From: Rhynchosporium graminicola
Lineage: Eukaryota; Ascomycota; Leotiomycetes; Helotiales; Ploettnerulaceae
Assembly (NCBI GenBank): GCA_900074885.1
Contig: FJUW01000088.1
Span: 20,748-84,747, forward strand
Length of the DNA: 64,000 nt
Direction: 5' to 3'
The notes under the pieces were generated by a model. That model ran no database searches. It saw only the letters and a program-made list of their open reading frames with translations, and was not told the DNA's origin. Within the stretch, counting starts at the first letter, position 1; each line of letters starts with the position of its first letter. The position numbers and the translations under genes are program-made. This document shows positions 11,254-23,490 of this stretch, in pieces.

Positions 11254-12248
11254 TCGATCACTTGCCCACCACATCTTGGTGCTTTGCTCGGCCTATACCG
11301 ATTTATCACTACAGACTCTTAATACCCTTGCGCTCGTTTGGCAGACAGCGCCGTTTCCGCACTCTTACAATCGTTTAATACCTCACACGCTTACACCCCC
11401 CCACACACCCAGAAACACACCTGCCTATCGACCTACAACCAATTCACACCTCATCTCGTTTATTCATCGCTCGTGTCCGGCGCATGGGGAAAATTGGAAA
11501 ACAAGCATCCACATATACACGCACGCTTTATGAAAAAATTGGACCGTCCGGGAGTTATATGCATGGACTGCAGGTTTTGCTTTACCTTGTTCCTAATGCT
11601 AGATGTTTCCCCTTCAATGATCCCCACTTCGCTTTTTGTTATTGTTCTTTAGGTTTCAGGATGGGTGGGGAGGAGAAGAGAAGAAGGGAAGGGAAAGGGG
11701 AAAGGAGGAGAGATGAGAGGTTTAGTGAACAAGTACATAGGGACGTTCTCGTGTAGTAATAAAAGGGACAATACAATAAAACAAGCAAGCACGATTTTCA
11801 ACACAAATAATCCCGTTGCTTTGCTCTAGATTGACTGGAACAAAGTGTGCTATGTATGCTGTTTCATAAAATGAACGACTTTTAGAGCTCTCTGTCCACT
11901 CCATCGAGATCTCGCTTCTAAGACAATTGCATTCAAGAAGCTTCATTTTGGCTTTCCGTCCATCTGGGCCTTTTTGTCAGGTACTATCTATCGTCCTACC
12001 TCCAAAGCTACAGATCCGAAAAGCTCCCGTCTCAGTCTGGCTCCATACACATGGTGAAAATTTTACAATGTCGTTCTTTGATTCTCTCCTTCATTCATAT
12101 TCATTGGTTCGCTCGCTCGTTCTACGCATGCATGTATGCATTCGTTTGTTCATATCATCATCTATCAGAAGCCTAGATTGGCCATCCATCCATCTGTGCG
12201 CCGTTTGTTCTAGTACTAGCAGGTTGAGGAAATTTAGAAGATGTCTCT
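11254..12248. other. Convergent intergenic FZO1/CAND1
   Basis: A 1-kb tail-to-tail gap that presumably holds both 3' UTRs. It has C-rich and A/G-rich runs (about 11395-11410 and 11665-11715) and short overlapping open frames without domains. No gene is supported. Confidence 0.5.
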
Positions 12249-15200
12249 TCAATGTAAATTCTCCTTCCCGTCATCTCTGAGACTCTTCAGTTGGAATTCA
12301 TAATCCTTCTCGATCCAATCCCAATAAGTACGCCAAGTTTGATGTGGGTTAGTTTGCACAGTAGCGCTACTACTCGCACCAGGAATCGAAGCATGGAGTA
12401 AAAGAGAAACGCGCAAACAGCTCTTGACGGCTTCCTCCTGCTTCTCTAGTTCCTGCTTGACAGCGTTGTCTTTGAGTTTGACCGAGAAGATTTGGCGGAA
12501 GCAAGTGGCAATGGCATCCAGGCGATTGGCGGTCTCTTCAGGATCAAGCACGATTAGCTTGGCGAGCATCAGGTTGCAGAGGGAGCGAATGTCGTGTTCG
12601 TCTTGGAGACCAGCGATGATGCGGTCGTAGAAATCTACGATGTTGAGGCGGGAGAAGGCGGTTTCCATGAGAGAGTACAGAGTCTCATAGGCAGTCTGGT
12701 CCGAGAGTCAGTCAATGTTAAAGGTCATGAGAAAGTGGATCGCATACCTTTCGGACCTCCAGGCCATCGTCAATCTTGTGCTTGAATGGTCCCATACTGA
12801 CTTCTCGAATTAAAGCCGTATTAATATGCGTTTCGTGTAAGACACGCGGCATGAGAGCTACAAGATTTGGATTGATCAGCTCAGGCTTGTTGTGAGAGGC
12901 TGAATTTAGGGTTGTGAGAGCAAGACGACGATTTTCTAATTCAGTGTCCTTGAGCATGACATCGAGCATTTCGATGAGCACTGAGTGTAGCACAGCATCA
13001 AAAGCATCGTCGTTTTCGGCTAATGTATATCGAATTGCTTGAATAGCCATTGCTCTAACGGATGGGGCTGGGTTGCCAAGGTATGTCTAAATTCATTAGC
13101 GATAAGTCAAGATTTCAGTGTCAAGGAAATGTACCTTTAGCTCTGGCATATACGTCTTTGGATCGATGATAGCAACTCTTCCGATACATTCTGCTCCAAC
13201 AGCTTTGTTATCTTCGGGCTGGGATGCCTTCAGTAAGTGGCCCCATATTGCATTTGTCTGGCTGCTGATATCAATCGAGTTCTGACCAGCTTGTTGAAGA
13301 ATCTCTTTGATTGAGTGAAGAAGCAAGTATTGGGCATTTCCACCACTTGCCATCAACTTCAATATTTCGGGCATATAGACAGTAGGGTTACCTGCACCTG
13401 CACGTCCAAGAGCAACTGCAGCGGCGAGGGGAACCTTGTCTGATGTGGAACCAAACTGGTCAGTGAAGGTCGAAGGCTGTAGAGGCGACTTGGCTCCCAA
13501 TCGCAAACCAGCTTCTCCAAGAACAGCCAGTGCCAGGCATCTCCGGGCGTCATCAGAGTTTATGTTTTTTGCTTCACTTAGGAAATTGTCAATCGTGACA
13601 CCAAGGGAAGGGCTACCGTGAACCAAAAGTGTGCCGATAACTTTCCCAACAACGGCTGGATCCCCATTGACGCTTACGTTTTGCAGGAGCCCTGCCATAA
13701 GCTTCTGACCGGCGCCCTTTTGCCCAATGTTTGTAACTAAAGTCAAAAGAGCCTCAAGAACTGCTCCACCCAAAGGTGCTGTCAGTAGATCGCAAAGTCC
13801 ACTATTAAGCTGATCTGTAGCAACAAGCTGAGGGTTATCAGCAACCAAGGCAGAGAGAACAAGCAATGCAGGACCGAGAAGATGAAGATCGGCGCTTGTA
13901 AGTAGTGGTAGGAGGGCGCCGACAAGACCTTGAGTTGTAGCTGCATCGAAAGCATTCCTAGAGGCTGGTGCGTACACCAAGTTCTTCAGAGCCGCAAGAC
14001 TAGCACCCCTCAAAGATCGATTGGCTTTTCGTAGTTGAGCAGAGAGTTCAAGCGACACCTCTCTAATCCACTTTGCCTGTAGTTGATCCTTGCTACTGGT
14101 CAAAGCAGCGACTGTGTCAATTGCATGCACAGCCGCAAGTCGGGTGGTTTCGTTCTTTAGCCTCTCGTTCAAGAGATCTAGTGCAGAGTTCCGATCATCA
14201 GCAGATAAGAGCACTGCTCCCTCTGGACTGGTAGTACGTGCCAAAAGCATACCAAGCGCCTTAATGGCGCGTTGACGAACTTCCAGGTCCGCATCATTAG
14301 CTGATACGCGGTTGACGATGACTTCGAAGAGCTCTTGGAGATCTGGCTTTTCCTGTGCTAATTTCGATCGTGGAGGGGTAAGTGCTTTGATGAGTTGTTC
14401 AACAGTAGCGATAGCCTCACTGGAGATCTTGTAGTACTTGTCGTTAACAGCTGATACGACACCAGATATGATCTTGGACAGGTACGGATGCAGGAGACTG
14501 GAAGAGTGTGTCGATGCAATGTCTCCAATCAAACGTAGTGCTGCAATTCGAAGAGTGTTGGAAGTTGCTGAAGCGACACCTCCGCTGCTTATCATATTTG
14601 AAGAGCTTGTTGACCCCGAAGTTGTCTTCACTGCACTAATCATCGGGTCCACAATTTGGCCAAAATACTCCGATAAACCACCTTTTTGTACCGAGACTAC
14701 ATCATCTAATAATTTGATTAGTGCCTGCTTCGTTGGAATTGAGTTCCCCTTCAGAAGCTTCGTTGTAGCCTTAATCAAAACAGGGCTCAAGCGCGCTAAG
14801 TCGGCTCTAGGTCCAGATACTGGAACGGGCTCAATCGTTGGGGATATAAGACCGGCAGACATCGAAAGTGTACTTTTCGTGTCGAACGCGGCACTGCTCG
14901 CTCTTCTGCGCTTTCTACCCTGTGGTGGATGGCCAACGTAGTCAGCCCCCTCGTCAGCGGAGAAGGACACCAAGGCGCCCTCTCCAGTCTTGCGAATGAG
15001 TGAGCCAAGTGTAGAGATGATTTCTAGGCGAACATTCTCTTCTCGCTCGTTAAATCTTTGTACCAGTACAGGCGCAACCTGAGAGTACAGTGTGCCATCT
15101 TCAAGCAGGTCGCCACTGGCTCGAGTCGAGATCAGGGTGTAAAGAGCCTTTGCCGCACAACGTCGCACTTTCCAGCTCGCATCGTCATCATCGTCATCGA

Positions 15201-16454
15201 ACCCAGCATCGGCTTCGAAGTCGTCATCATCATCGAACTCGTCCATATCATCCTCATCTTGCTGGGTACCACCCATTTCTTCGTCATCGTCGTCATTATA
15301 GTTTGGGTCATATTTGAGAAATCGAAGAAGAGCAGAAATGGTTTCTTCCGTGTATGCACGCATTTCTCCACCACACGAGGAGAGGAAGCCGTCTAATGCA
15401 ATGAGGGCTGCCTCGCGAACATCGTCTGTCTCTGGATCAGGCTCACCATCCTCGGCGGAGTTTTCCTTTTGTTCATCCAGCTCCTGCTGGCTCAAAGCCG
15501 ACAGAACGAACGGAGCAAGCGTTTTCAGATACGGACCAAATCTTGATGATATAGAACGGGCCATGGATCCTAGAATTGTAATATAGAGTCGTCTCTGGAC
15601 GAGGGTTAGGTGTGGATTTCGAAGGCTTTCAATCAGGCGAGAGAGGAAGCTGCTAAGCCCCTCGTCCGTGAGGTAGATAGCCATAATAGAGACTGCGACC
15701 ACAGTTCGCTTTTTGACCACAGAGCTTGCTTTCTCCACCTCCAGGATGCTAACAAGAAGCGACTGCAGAGCTTCAACTTCGACTTCCTGCAACATGGGTC
15801 CGTAGCATCTAACGACTTCGATAAGAAGATCCACTGATTCTGGGTCAATATCCTTGTTCGATTCTAGGTCTAGCATACCAGCTGGTGCTGCAGGGAGTTT
15901 GATAGGTTTAGATGATGATGATTTGACAACCACACGACCAATGAGTCTCGGAATAAGAACTCTGCTGACAGCTTGGTATGACTCTGTGACTTCTTTCGTA
16001 GGTACAATGCCGCTCATCGGCCGAGGTAATGTTGTAACGACCGTTCGAAGGGCCATTGCTGGAATGGAGTTGTCAACCGAGTTTTCTGTGCTGAGGTTCG
16101 ATAACTTCTCGATCAAGGGAGGCAAGATGCTGAGAGGGATCTTTGTGACTAATGGACCTAGACTTTAGGGAATTAGCTACGAGACATCGACAGACATAGT
16201 GTATCCTCGTACCACTTTATTGCCAGATTCTGAACCTCGCCGTTTTGATCATCCAATGTCTTGAGAATGCCGTCCACAGCTCGAGCAGCGGTATTGTAGT
16301 CATTATGTAGGAGATCCGGCTTGCCAATAGTGAGGACCTGACATAAGTCGTTCAAAGACATGAATCTGAAGTCGGGGTCGGCATCGTGAAGCTTAGGCAG
16401 AAGTTGGGCGACAGTCTGCGAGGTGGGGTTCTGGTTGACCTGAGTGGACGACAT
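12249..16454 (-). CDS. CAND1: CAND1/TIP120, cullin-exchange factor
   Basis: This is a HEAT-repeat solenoid that binds unneddylated cullin-Rbx1 and swaps substrate receptors of SCF ubiquitin ligases. Exons are 16454-16213, 16162-13135, 13086-12748 and 12695-12249, giving 1351 residues, in the range of fungal CAND1. The start MSSTQ comes before Q-L-L-P-K-L-H-D-A-D-P-D-F-R-F-M, the conserved N-terminal HEAT repeat. An acidic Asp/Glu loop lies at about residues 365-405, where CAND1 proteins have one, followed by S-W-K-V-R-R-C-A-A-K-A-L. The C-terminal TIP120 domain is the last 180 residues. Introns are short (48-52 bp). An F-box protein at 34.5 kb could be a client of the same system. Confidence 0.95.
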
Positions 16455-17077
16455 GATTGGTGTTTCTGTCGAGGTCGAAGTCGGTATCGCAGAGATATGG
16501 GAATACTGTAAGTCAAGTCGCAGATGAAATAACTGCGACCATGTGCATGCGAGGGGTGCGTCGATGTCAAGTGAATTGGGAGTTTCCAAGTGCGGATGAG
16601 GAAGTGAATAAACAGCTCTCTGCCTGGAAGTGCTAGTATGAAGTGCTGTAAACAGCTCTCGATAGTGATGTAGCTTTGAGCTAGGACAAAGTAAGTTCCC
16701 GTAACTGATTTAGGAGACAATACTACCTCTCGCGCAGAGACGAAATGGAGTGGCGTTGTCTTTTGAAATGGACCTTCTCTGGCGAGGGGACTTTTGAGAG
16801 CTCGCTCGATGTTGATTTTGGCGGGGTTCAATACGCCAGCTGATGGGAGCCGACGAAATACCGTGCTGACTGGATTTTCAGGCCTTACACCTTACCAATG
16901 GAAACGAAAGCTGGTCCCTACGATCATCCTCCGATACCTCCCAGCCACCACGTTCTCAGGCTTTCTCTGAACGCAATTGCAAATGTGAGTCTTTGCCGAC
17001 CATCGTAAATTACCTCGCGTACTCACAGGTTACAGATAACAGATCTCTGGACTTAACTGTTCAGTCATTTCAACACA
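16455..17077. promoter_or_regulatory. Divergent promoter region CAND1 / acidic membrane protein
   Basis: A 623-bp head-to-head gap that must hold the promoters of both flanking genes. I see no clear operator beyond pyrimidine-rich leaders. Confidence 0.4.
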
Positions 17078-18099
17078 ATGGCATTTTCAAGAGCAGCGGC
17101 CTTGCGCTCGTGCATCCGTGCTGCCAGGCCAGCAACTACAAGACCACAACTCGTCCGCCAAATCGCTCGACGAGGCTATGCTAGTGGTGGCCATGGGTCT
17201 GCGAAATCGGGAGGAGATGCTATTTGGTAAATACCAGTCAATTGGAACTTCGTACATTCAAGATTTACTAACAGTACGTCATTTAGGGCCCTCGGAGCTG
17301 TTGGCGTAACTGCGCCTGCATGCTACTATATCTTGTCTAACGCCCCGGATACATCTCACGGACATGGCGACCATGGTGCTCATGGCGATGAGCATGATGA
17401 AGAGCACAAGGAAGAGTCTGAGGAGTCTGACGAGGAGTCTAAGGATGAGTCGAAGGATGAGCCAGAGGCGAAGGCCGAGGAGAAATCTGATGATGCAGAG
17501 GAGAAGTCCGAGGAGAAATCAATTGATAAGGAGGAAGAAAGTGAGAAGTCCGTTGAGTCCGATAGTGAGGACGACAAAAAAGATGCGGATACTCCCGAAA
17601 CTTCTGATGATGAAGGGGAGGATACTGCCGATGGGAAGAATACCAAGACGGTTAAGCCAGATGCCAAAGGAGGTAACAAAAAGAGATTGGAAAGCAAGCA
17701 GGGCAAAAAAGCTGGAGAATCTGATTCAAGCGATGATGGTGATGTAAGCCAAATATTCAAAAACTTGAAAAAACCTGAACCGGGCTGATTATACAGGCTG
17801 CTCCCTCAAAACCTGTCGGCGATAAAAACTCGCAAACCGCAAAGCAGGAAGGTTTGACCAATACCGATACTAAGCACTCCACCGACATAAGCAATGACCC
17901 AGAAAAGAGCAAAAAGGCAGAGGGTGGACCTGACACCGCCAAAGTCAAGGGTACTATTGACCCAAACCGAAAACAGGGTACGTATCGGGAAGGCTCACAT
18001 CCTCCCTTCTCCCAATAATCCAGCTCTGGATATATACCTTGTCATTCCTCAGAGCCTCTCACATGAGTATTTGCTAATCTCCCGTTGCTCACAGTATAA
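17078..18099 (+). CDS. Mitochondrial-type membrane protein with acidic Lys/Glu/Ser tail
   Basis: Function not recognised. Exons are 17078-17226, 17287-17743, 17797-17977 and 18095-18099, giving 263 residues. Residues 1-35 are rich in Arg and Ala and lack acids, as a mitochondrial presequence does, with a plausible cleavage near R-R-G-Y-A-S. A short hydrophobic pass follows at about 49-66 (A-L-G-A-V-G-V-T-A-P-A-C-Y-Y-I-L). The remaining 195 residues are highly charged, with repeated K-S-E-E / D-E-E-S units and a His/Gly/Asp patch at the start. Family members in other fungi are uncharacterised. The last exon would be 5 nt (a Val codon end plus TAA), chosen for the GTACGT donor, GCTAAT branch and CACAG acceptor; reading through instead ends at 18018. 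Confidence 0.7.
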
Positions 18100-19547
18100 G
18101 AACCTCGCTTATTAGATCTCAATTTTCCTTGTCTTACTATCCGGATATTCTGGATGCTCTCATTGCCATTCCTCTTTCAAGGGGTAACGCTTTGCTGACC
18201 ACTTCTAGCCTGAGGAGAAGTAGAGCTCTTGCCCTGCACAATTGACGGGGGCATTTAATCAAGTGGGACGGAAACATGCATGATGGGTCTCTATAAGTGT
18301 ACACATAATGTAAAAATTGTTCAAATTGCACTTTTGGGGTCAACGCGGGGACTTGTATTGTCCGGTAAAATGATTCAAGTGGAGTTTTCTTCCCATCGAA
18401 GTCCCAAAGTTTTACTGCGTCAGTAGAACGCAGCTACAGGTACATTCACAAACCTCTTTCGTGATACCCCTTTAAGCCAAGTCACATCATAAGCTTATGA
18501 CTTTGAGAGGGAAACAAGCCAGGCTAGGCAGATTCGTCGCGGCCGAAACAGACCCCTCAAATAAGCAAAGTCGTCAAATATCTACATGACTTTGGGGCAT
18601 GATGTTAGCAATGACATATAATGTCTTCGCGACTTTCACTCCGAACTACGGGATATTTCGCAAAGTACTAACCTAAAGTCAAAAAGAGAATTTTGATGAA
18701 TTATTAAGGCTACCTGCATAGGTAGCTTCGCCGGGAACGAATTAGCACAGCCTCGAAGGTCAGATTGAGTTGTAAGGTGTAAGGTCAGCACCGAAGACCT
18801 CGCTTCGAGGAGGGTCAAATTCGTCTCCAGTGGGTGAGAACTGGCAAAGTGCAATTCGAAGTATCAAATCCATTGTAAAGTCATGGCAATATCACAGCCT
18901 CACAGGACAATATCTTGATTGTTATTCCAGAGTTATCTAACTCTTTGATAACTTTACGATGATATAGATGTATATCTCTGAGAATCCAATTGCTTCGCCT
19001 AGACGAACTGGCCATGTACAATCCAAGGTATGGAGTCGATGCTAAAGTCATGAAACTGTTATAGGACTATTAGGATAACATTTCAAGTAATACTTCAGGG
19101 TCAGCTAACTTCTTTCTGGCTCTACTAGAATACTGATTTACACACGCTATCAAAATGGAATCGCTTCGCCCAAGACGAATTGGCCTTGCCTCGCTTTCGC
19201 GAAGTCAATAACGTTGTTCTCTCGCTCTTTCCACTTCTGAAAGTCAGGTGAATCTCACTATGAAGAGGATGAATGCGACCGGAAGCTGCGAAAGTCCTCT
19301 CCTTCTTCGTCCTCCTCCGGACTTCTTCTCGTTCAACAACATTGGTATCGTCTACGCCATTATCGGCATCACAGTATCTCTACGCCGCATTACATTGTAA
19401 GTGATGGCTGTATACCTCTCATTTCTACACTAAAAAATTTCGCTAGACTTATATACTATCATTGCGTCTCATACTCAATTGCAGCATCTCAGGTATGGAA
19501 AGACTCAATGTCCTATGATAGTTTCCTGACATCAATAGTCTGTCTCA
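18100..19547. other. Gene-free island with AAAGTCA cluster and direct repeats
   Basis: No coding gene is visible. Between 18498 and 19246 the word AAAGTCA/TGACTTT occurs six times (18498, 18587, 18675, 18877, 19044, 19240), far above chance. An imperfect 30-bp direct repeat with GCTTCGCC and GACGAA cores lies at 18987-19016 and 19158-19188. The last part should hold the promoter of the PLAC8 gene. Confidence 0.55.
18987..19188. repeat. Imperfect direct repeat pair, about 170 bp apart
   Basis: The two copies (about 18987-19016 and 19158-19188) share AAT-[TC]-GCTTCGCC, then GACGAA-[CT]-TGGCC, with a few substitutions and a 1-bp length difference. The origin is unknown; they may be ends or subrepeats of a decayed element. 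Confidence 0.45.
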
Positions 19548-21794
19548 ATGGCCCAAACGTATGTTCGTCAAGCACATTTCGCTATCGACCAGCCGAAAGC
19601 GTATGCGAACGGCCGCACAGCCATCCCAACTCATCGCGATTCGGTAGTCAGTACTGAGCTTACGCAGGCAAAATCACGAAGGGCATCATTATCAATGGCA
19701 CAGCAGGGGCATGTTATGAGCGCCTACAATGCTGCACTACCCTCGTCGTCTCAGCGACAACCCGAAATACACAACGAGGGACCTGTTTACAACGACTGGA
19801 TGAGCAGATTCTGTATCGAACCACAGCATGACGTTGAGTGAGTTATTGGTGCTTCGTACCTATCAATGACACTAACCTTCGATCCAGTACATGCTGTCTA
19901 GGGTTCTGGGTTCCTTGCGCGTTATACGGCAAAACATATTGGCGGACAAAACGCATAGATGAAGGGAACGATGCATCGAATTCGACGTGGCATTCGAAGG
20001 ACGGCTGTAATACAGCTTGCTGGGGATGGTGTGGGATTGCTAGTTGTTTGGGCGTGCCCTGTGCAGGTTGGTAGCCCAGTATCCTTCCATTCATCCTTGA
20101 TGCTGAGGCTATAATCAGGCCTTCTTAGTGGTATCCAAAGATCACAGATCCGTGGCACATATGGTATCAAGGGCAACTGTGCGTCCGATATTGCCCTAGG
20201 GTTATGCTGTCCGTGTTGTACCCAAGTGCAGAACGACCGAGAAGTTAGGGCCCGTGAAGGGGATCTCAAGCTGAGATACAACCCAAACTATCTGAAGGTT
20301 GCTGAGGAGATCCCCCTCGTCACAAATCAACCACGACCAAGTCAGCCTATGTCACATATCCAACCTATGACATATGGCCCACCTCAACCAGTCCATCATT
20401 CTCCAGAACGCAAGCAGCAACCTAAGTTATCCGAAAAGCCGAACAAGCTCCAAAAGAAAAACAATTCCGTCGCAGACTCGAATACAGCACGTCACAATCC
20501 TACAGCCGAGTCCGAGGGCCGTCCAACAGCTCATGACATTGAGGCTCAACGTCAGGCGAGGAAGAAAGCTTTAGTACAAAGTGCTCCAAAAATTCTCGTC
20601 ACCGAATATGAAGAGAAGACACCAAGTACAGAGAAGTCCAGCCCTAAGTCTCGCAAATCCTCGGAGAGGAAAGTCGGCATTTTCAGCAAATTCTCATCTA
20701 ACAGGCAGCAAACGATTTCCGAAGAGTCTGTACAGGAGACTACAGAGCCAAGTTCCGCGCAGCCAATTCTTGTTGATTGTGATGTTGTGGAGATCGAGGA
20801 TCCAAAAAGTAATCGCAAAGTTCAAATTACCCACACTCTCGTAGAGTGTGCTACGGTCGAGAGTCCGCCTTTAGAACTAACCAAGTCTACTGGGCCACAA
20901 GAACACATGATCATTGAGTGTACCACAATTCAGGAAGATCTTCTCGATACCACAAAATACCCTGGCGCCACAGAACACTTGATTGGAGACTGTGAACGTG
21001 TGGTTGATGAAACAGCTGAGCCGGTTCCTGCTTTAGAACAACATGCTTTGGACGCCTGCGATACTGTGTCTGTATCGGAAGACGGGCCTCCGGCACAAGA
21101 ACTTTCATATGTGCATGACTTTACAGACTGCCCAGTGGACAAAGCAATCCTCGAATACTATGAGAAAGAGGAGAATAAAGCACAGCAAAGCCAGTTGACA
21201 GACCGCATCCGTACCAGCCTTCCTGCCGAATTGTTGAAGGTCAACCGTCCTATTTCACCACATACTCTTGCAGAGTGCTCCGACAACGAGTCGGCACCAC
21301 CAAGCTCTCCTCCAAGCAATCAACACAGTACGGGGTATACCATGCAAAGGGCTAACAAGACTCCCTCAAGACCACGACAGCACCGTCTTCTTTCCTGCCC
21401 AATACCAACAGTTCAATCGCATCATGTGGCTGAGAATGCTCTCGCAAATGTCAGTGAAGACAGTGAAGCAACACAAAGGCCTATCTACAAGGACAAGTTA
21501 CATGCGGAGGAGCTAGGCAACTCAGCCGATGGAGTCAGTAGTGGCAGTGGCAGTGGTAGTGGTAGCGGTAGCGGTGAAAAAGACTCTAGCGGTAGTAAGT
21601 AGTGGGGTCCCAGACTTTTATCTTTTAAATGTCTTAAGATTTCCTTGAAACGTCATTATCACTGGCAATCCCTAACTCCCGTTACCTTAGGTACTGAAGA
21701 CCCTACCAATACCAACGATGGTGTCGTCCGCCGGAAGCATCGTAGACGCTACAAGAAGCAAACGAAAGTCATCACTAAATTTCCTGGGTTTTGA
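19548..21794 (+). CDS. PLAC8-family protein with C-terminal Cys-repeat array
   Basis: Exons are 19548-19837, 19888-20066, 20119-21594 and 21691-21794, giving 682 residues. Residues about 97-200 are a PLAC8 (DUF614) Cys-rich domain: C-C-L-G-F-W-V-P-C, a second Cys group, then a Y-G-I-K-G-N-C piece and C-C-P-C-C-T-Q-V-Q with the usual R-E-V-R-A-R-E. PLAC8 proteins are membrane-associated and linked to metal homeostasis or size control in other eukaryotes; the role here is unknown. Most family members are under 200 residues. Here about 480 residues follow: a basic linker, then a degenerate array with pattern [H/P]-x-[L/I/F]-x-[E/D/S]-C about every 24 residues, a Ser-Gly run, and a strongly basic end (K-H-R-R-R-Y-K-K-Q). 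The last exon was added because GTAAGT occurs just before the first stop and joining keeps frame. Confidence 0.85.
20763..21398 (+). repeat. Degenerate protein repeat, about 24 codons per unit
   Basis: Cys codons of the repeated motif fall at 20778, 20847, 20919, 20991, 21057, 21129, 21276 and 21396. The first five steps are 69, 72, 72, 66 and 72 nt. The next step, 147 nt, is about two units, and the last is 120. The His codon of the motif keeps the same spacing. The DNA itself is not obviously repetitive, so the array is old and held at protein level. Confidence 0.7.
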
Positions 21795-22973
21795 TAGTGT
21801 TGAGGATAAGAACACTCAGATGGGTTGTGATGCTGTCCTGCGATTCGGTACTCACCGTATGTAGAGGTAACTGCTACTGGTAGCTTGTCGTTCCTTGCAC
21901 ACTTACCAGTCATTTCTGAAGTCCTTGAAACTCCACGACTTTGACTCATTGAGCAACGATATGAAGTCACAAATACCACTAGGGTTTTAGTCATGTAACA
22001 ATCCGAGCAGTCAAGTGGAGGACTACGTTTGACCTCTTCTCCGAATGCGAGCTGAACAAGCCTTTATGAGATTTACTTTGTGATGCAATAAAATCGTGAA
22101 CTGTTGTTTGAAAAGGAAGTGTGTTATTTTCAATGTCCAGGTTTCTTTTTCATTGCTTTCGAAATCTAGGAAAATGGTGGCTAAATTGATAAATATCTTG
22201 ACTTGTTAGTCTTGCTTTTATCTTTTGGGCCAAGACCAGTGAAAAGGCGAATATATAAGAAACGGCACGTTTAACTTGATGTACCGAGCAGATGTAGCGA
22301 GCAATAGATCTGTTTTTGTGATTTAGAGCAATACTGTAAGTATCCTTGGTGGGTCTGTACAAGAAAGAGGTAGTTAAGCTCATAATAAACACCCCAGTCC
22401 TTCACAATGAGGAAGTGGATAGCAGCACTACACGTTGAGCAAATAACTTCCGGTGAATATAGTTACGAGTTCCAGAGATGAGAGATTGTGCCAAGATTGC
22501 TTTCCTGTCTGATGAGCTGCTAGATATAAATGGCCATAATATAAGGAACTCTTTGCGTACTATTGAGTTGCAAGAGAAATGGGTATACATGGACGGCAGC
22601 TGCACCGATTGACACTAATATGAGTCATCCAAACTATCGGAGCCTAAAAATTTTGGTGCTTCTTCGTGTATTCCGAACATTACCGAACATTGCGCATGAC
22701 GGTACATCAAAGTGTGGGTAGTGTGTCTTTGGTCTATTGACTAGTTCGGCTATACAACTGAACAGAGAAACCGGTATCTAGGCTAGATTTAAGTAGTATT
22801 AGAGACACTGTGTGACTATGATCGTACCTGTAATCTAGTTTCTGTTCTTTCACACGGTAGATAAATAGAATTTGAACTTTCATTTCAATCTTCAAAAGAC
22901 TTCAATATACATTAAATATAAACAACGCATCTCCTTTCTCTCGCGACCATCGAGAACCGCAAAACTAGGCACC

Positions 22974-23490
22974 ATGAGCTCCACGTCAAATTCTACATCC
23001 TGCTACTGGAACTCCACGGCATACGATAAATGGTTTAACTGGTATGCCTTGCATACGAACTCTCTTCTATTGTGCTCAATGTACAAAACTATCTACAGCC
23101 AACCACCCGGATTGATAGCCTCCCTTCATCACATCAACCCTCATCTGGGCTATTATATTCGTCTTCTTCGCTACTCTCTATGCCGCAAGGAATGTCTGGA
23201 AATAATTGTACCCGCAGAGACACTACTTACCGGTATCTGAAAACTGGATAGAAATCACGAACCTCATTGAGCTCAAAGAAAAGGTGAAAGAAGGAGAAGA
23301 GGATCAAAAGAGAGAGATAAATAGAAGGGAAGGAGACATCAGTGCGACGGTTTAACAGTGAGAGAACATCTTATTGTCACCTTGGTGGAAATTGAGTTTT
23401 CGAGATGGGGTTACGCAGTTCCCGTATGCTACTCATCTAGGAAGGCCAGGAGAGAAGGTCAGCAGTATACTTGGAAGAGCAATAGATTAA
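22974..23490 (+). pseudogene. Decayed small membrane-protein gene, copy 1
   Basis: An ATG at 22974 opens a Ser/Thr-rich start (M-S-S-T-S-N-S-T-S) reaching W-F-N-W at a GTATGC donor-like site. A second segment in another frame (from 23119) reads a credible membrane pass (T-L-I-W-A-I-I-F-V-F-F-A-T-L-Y). No splice choice I tried joins the two in frame. A third segment around 23430-23490 (G-R-P-G-E-K-V-S-S-I-L-G) aligns with copy 2. I infer a broken copy, but an unusual intron arrangement is possible. Confidence 0.4.

Noticed and set aside
15058..15396. His/Ile-rich open frames opposite the CAND1 acidic loop
   Set aside because: Shadows of the GAT/GAC run that codes the acidic loop.
17364..17760. 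Arg/Lys-rich plus frame and Ser-rich minus frame inside the acidic membrane-protein gene
   Set aside because: Both are shadows of the repetitive GAG/GAT/AAG codons of the real frame.
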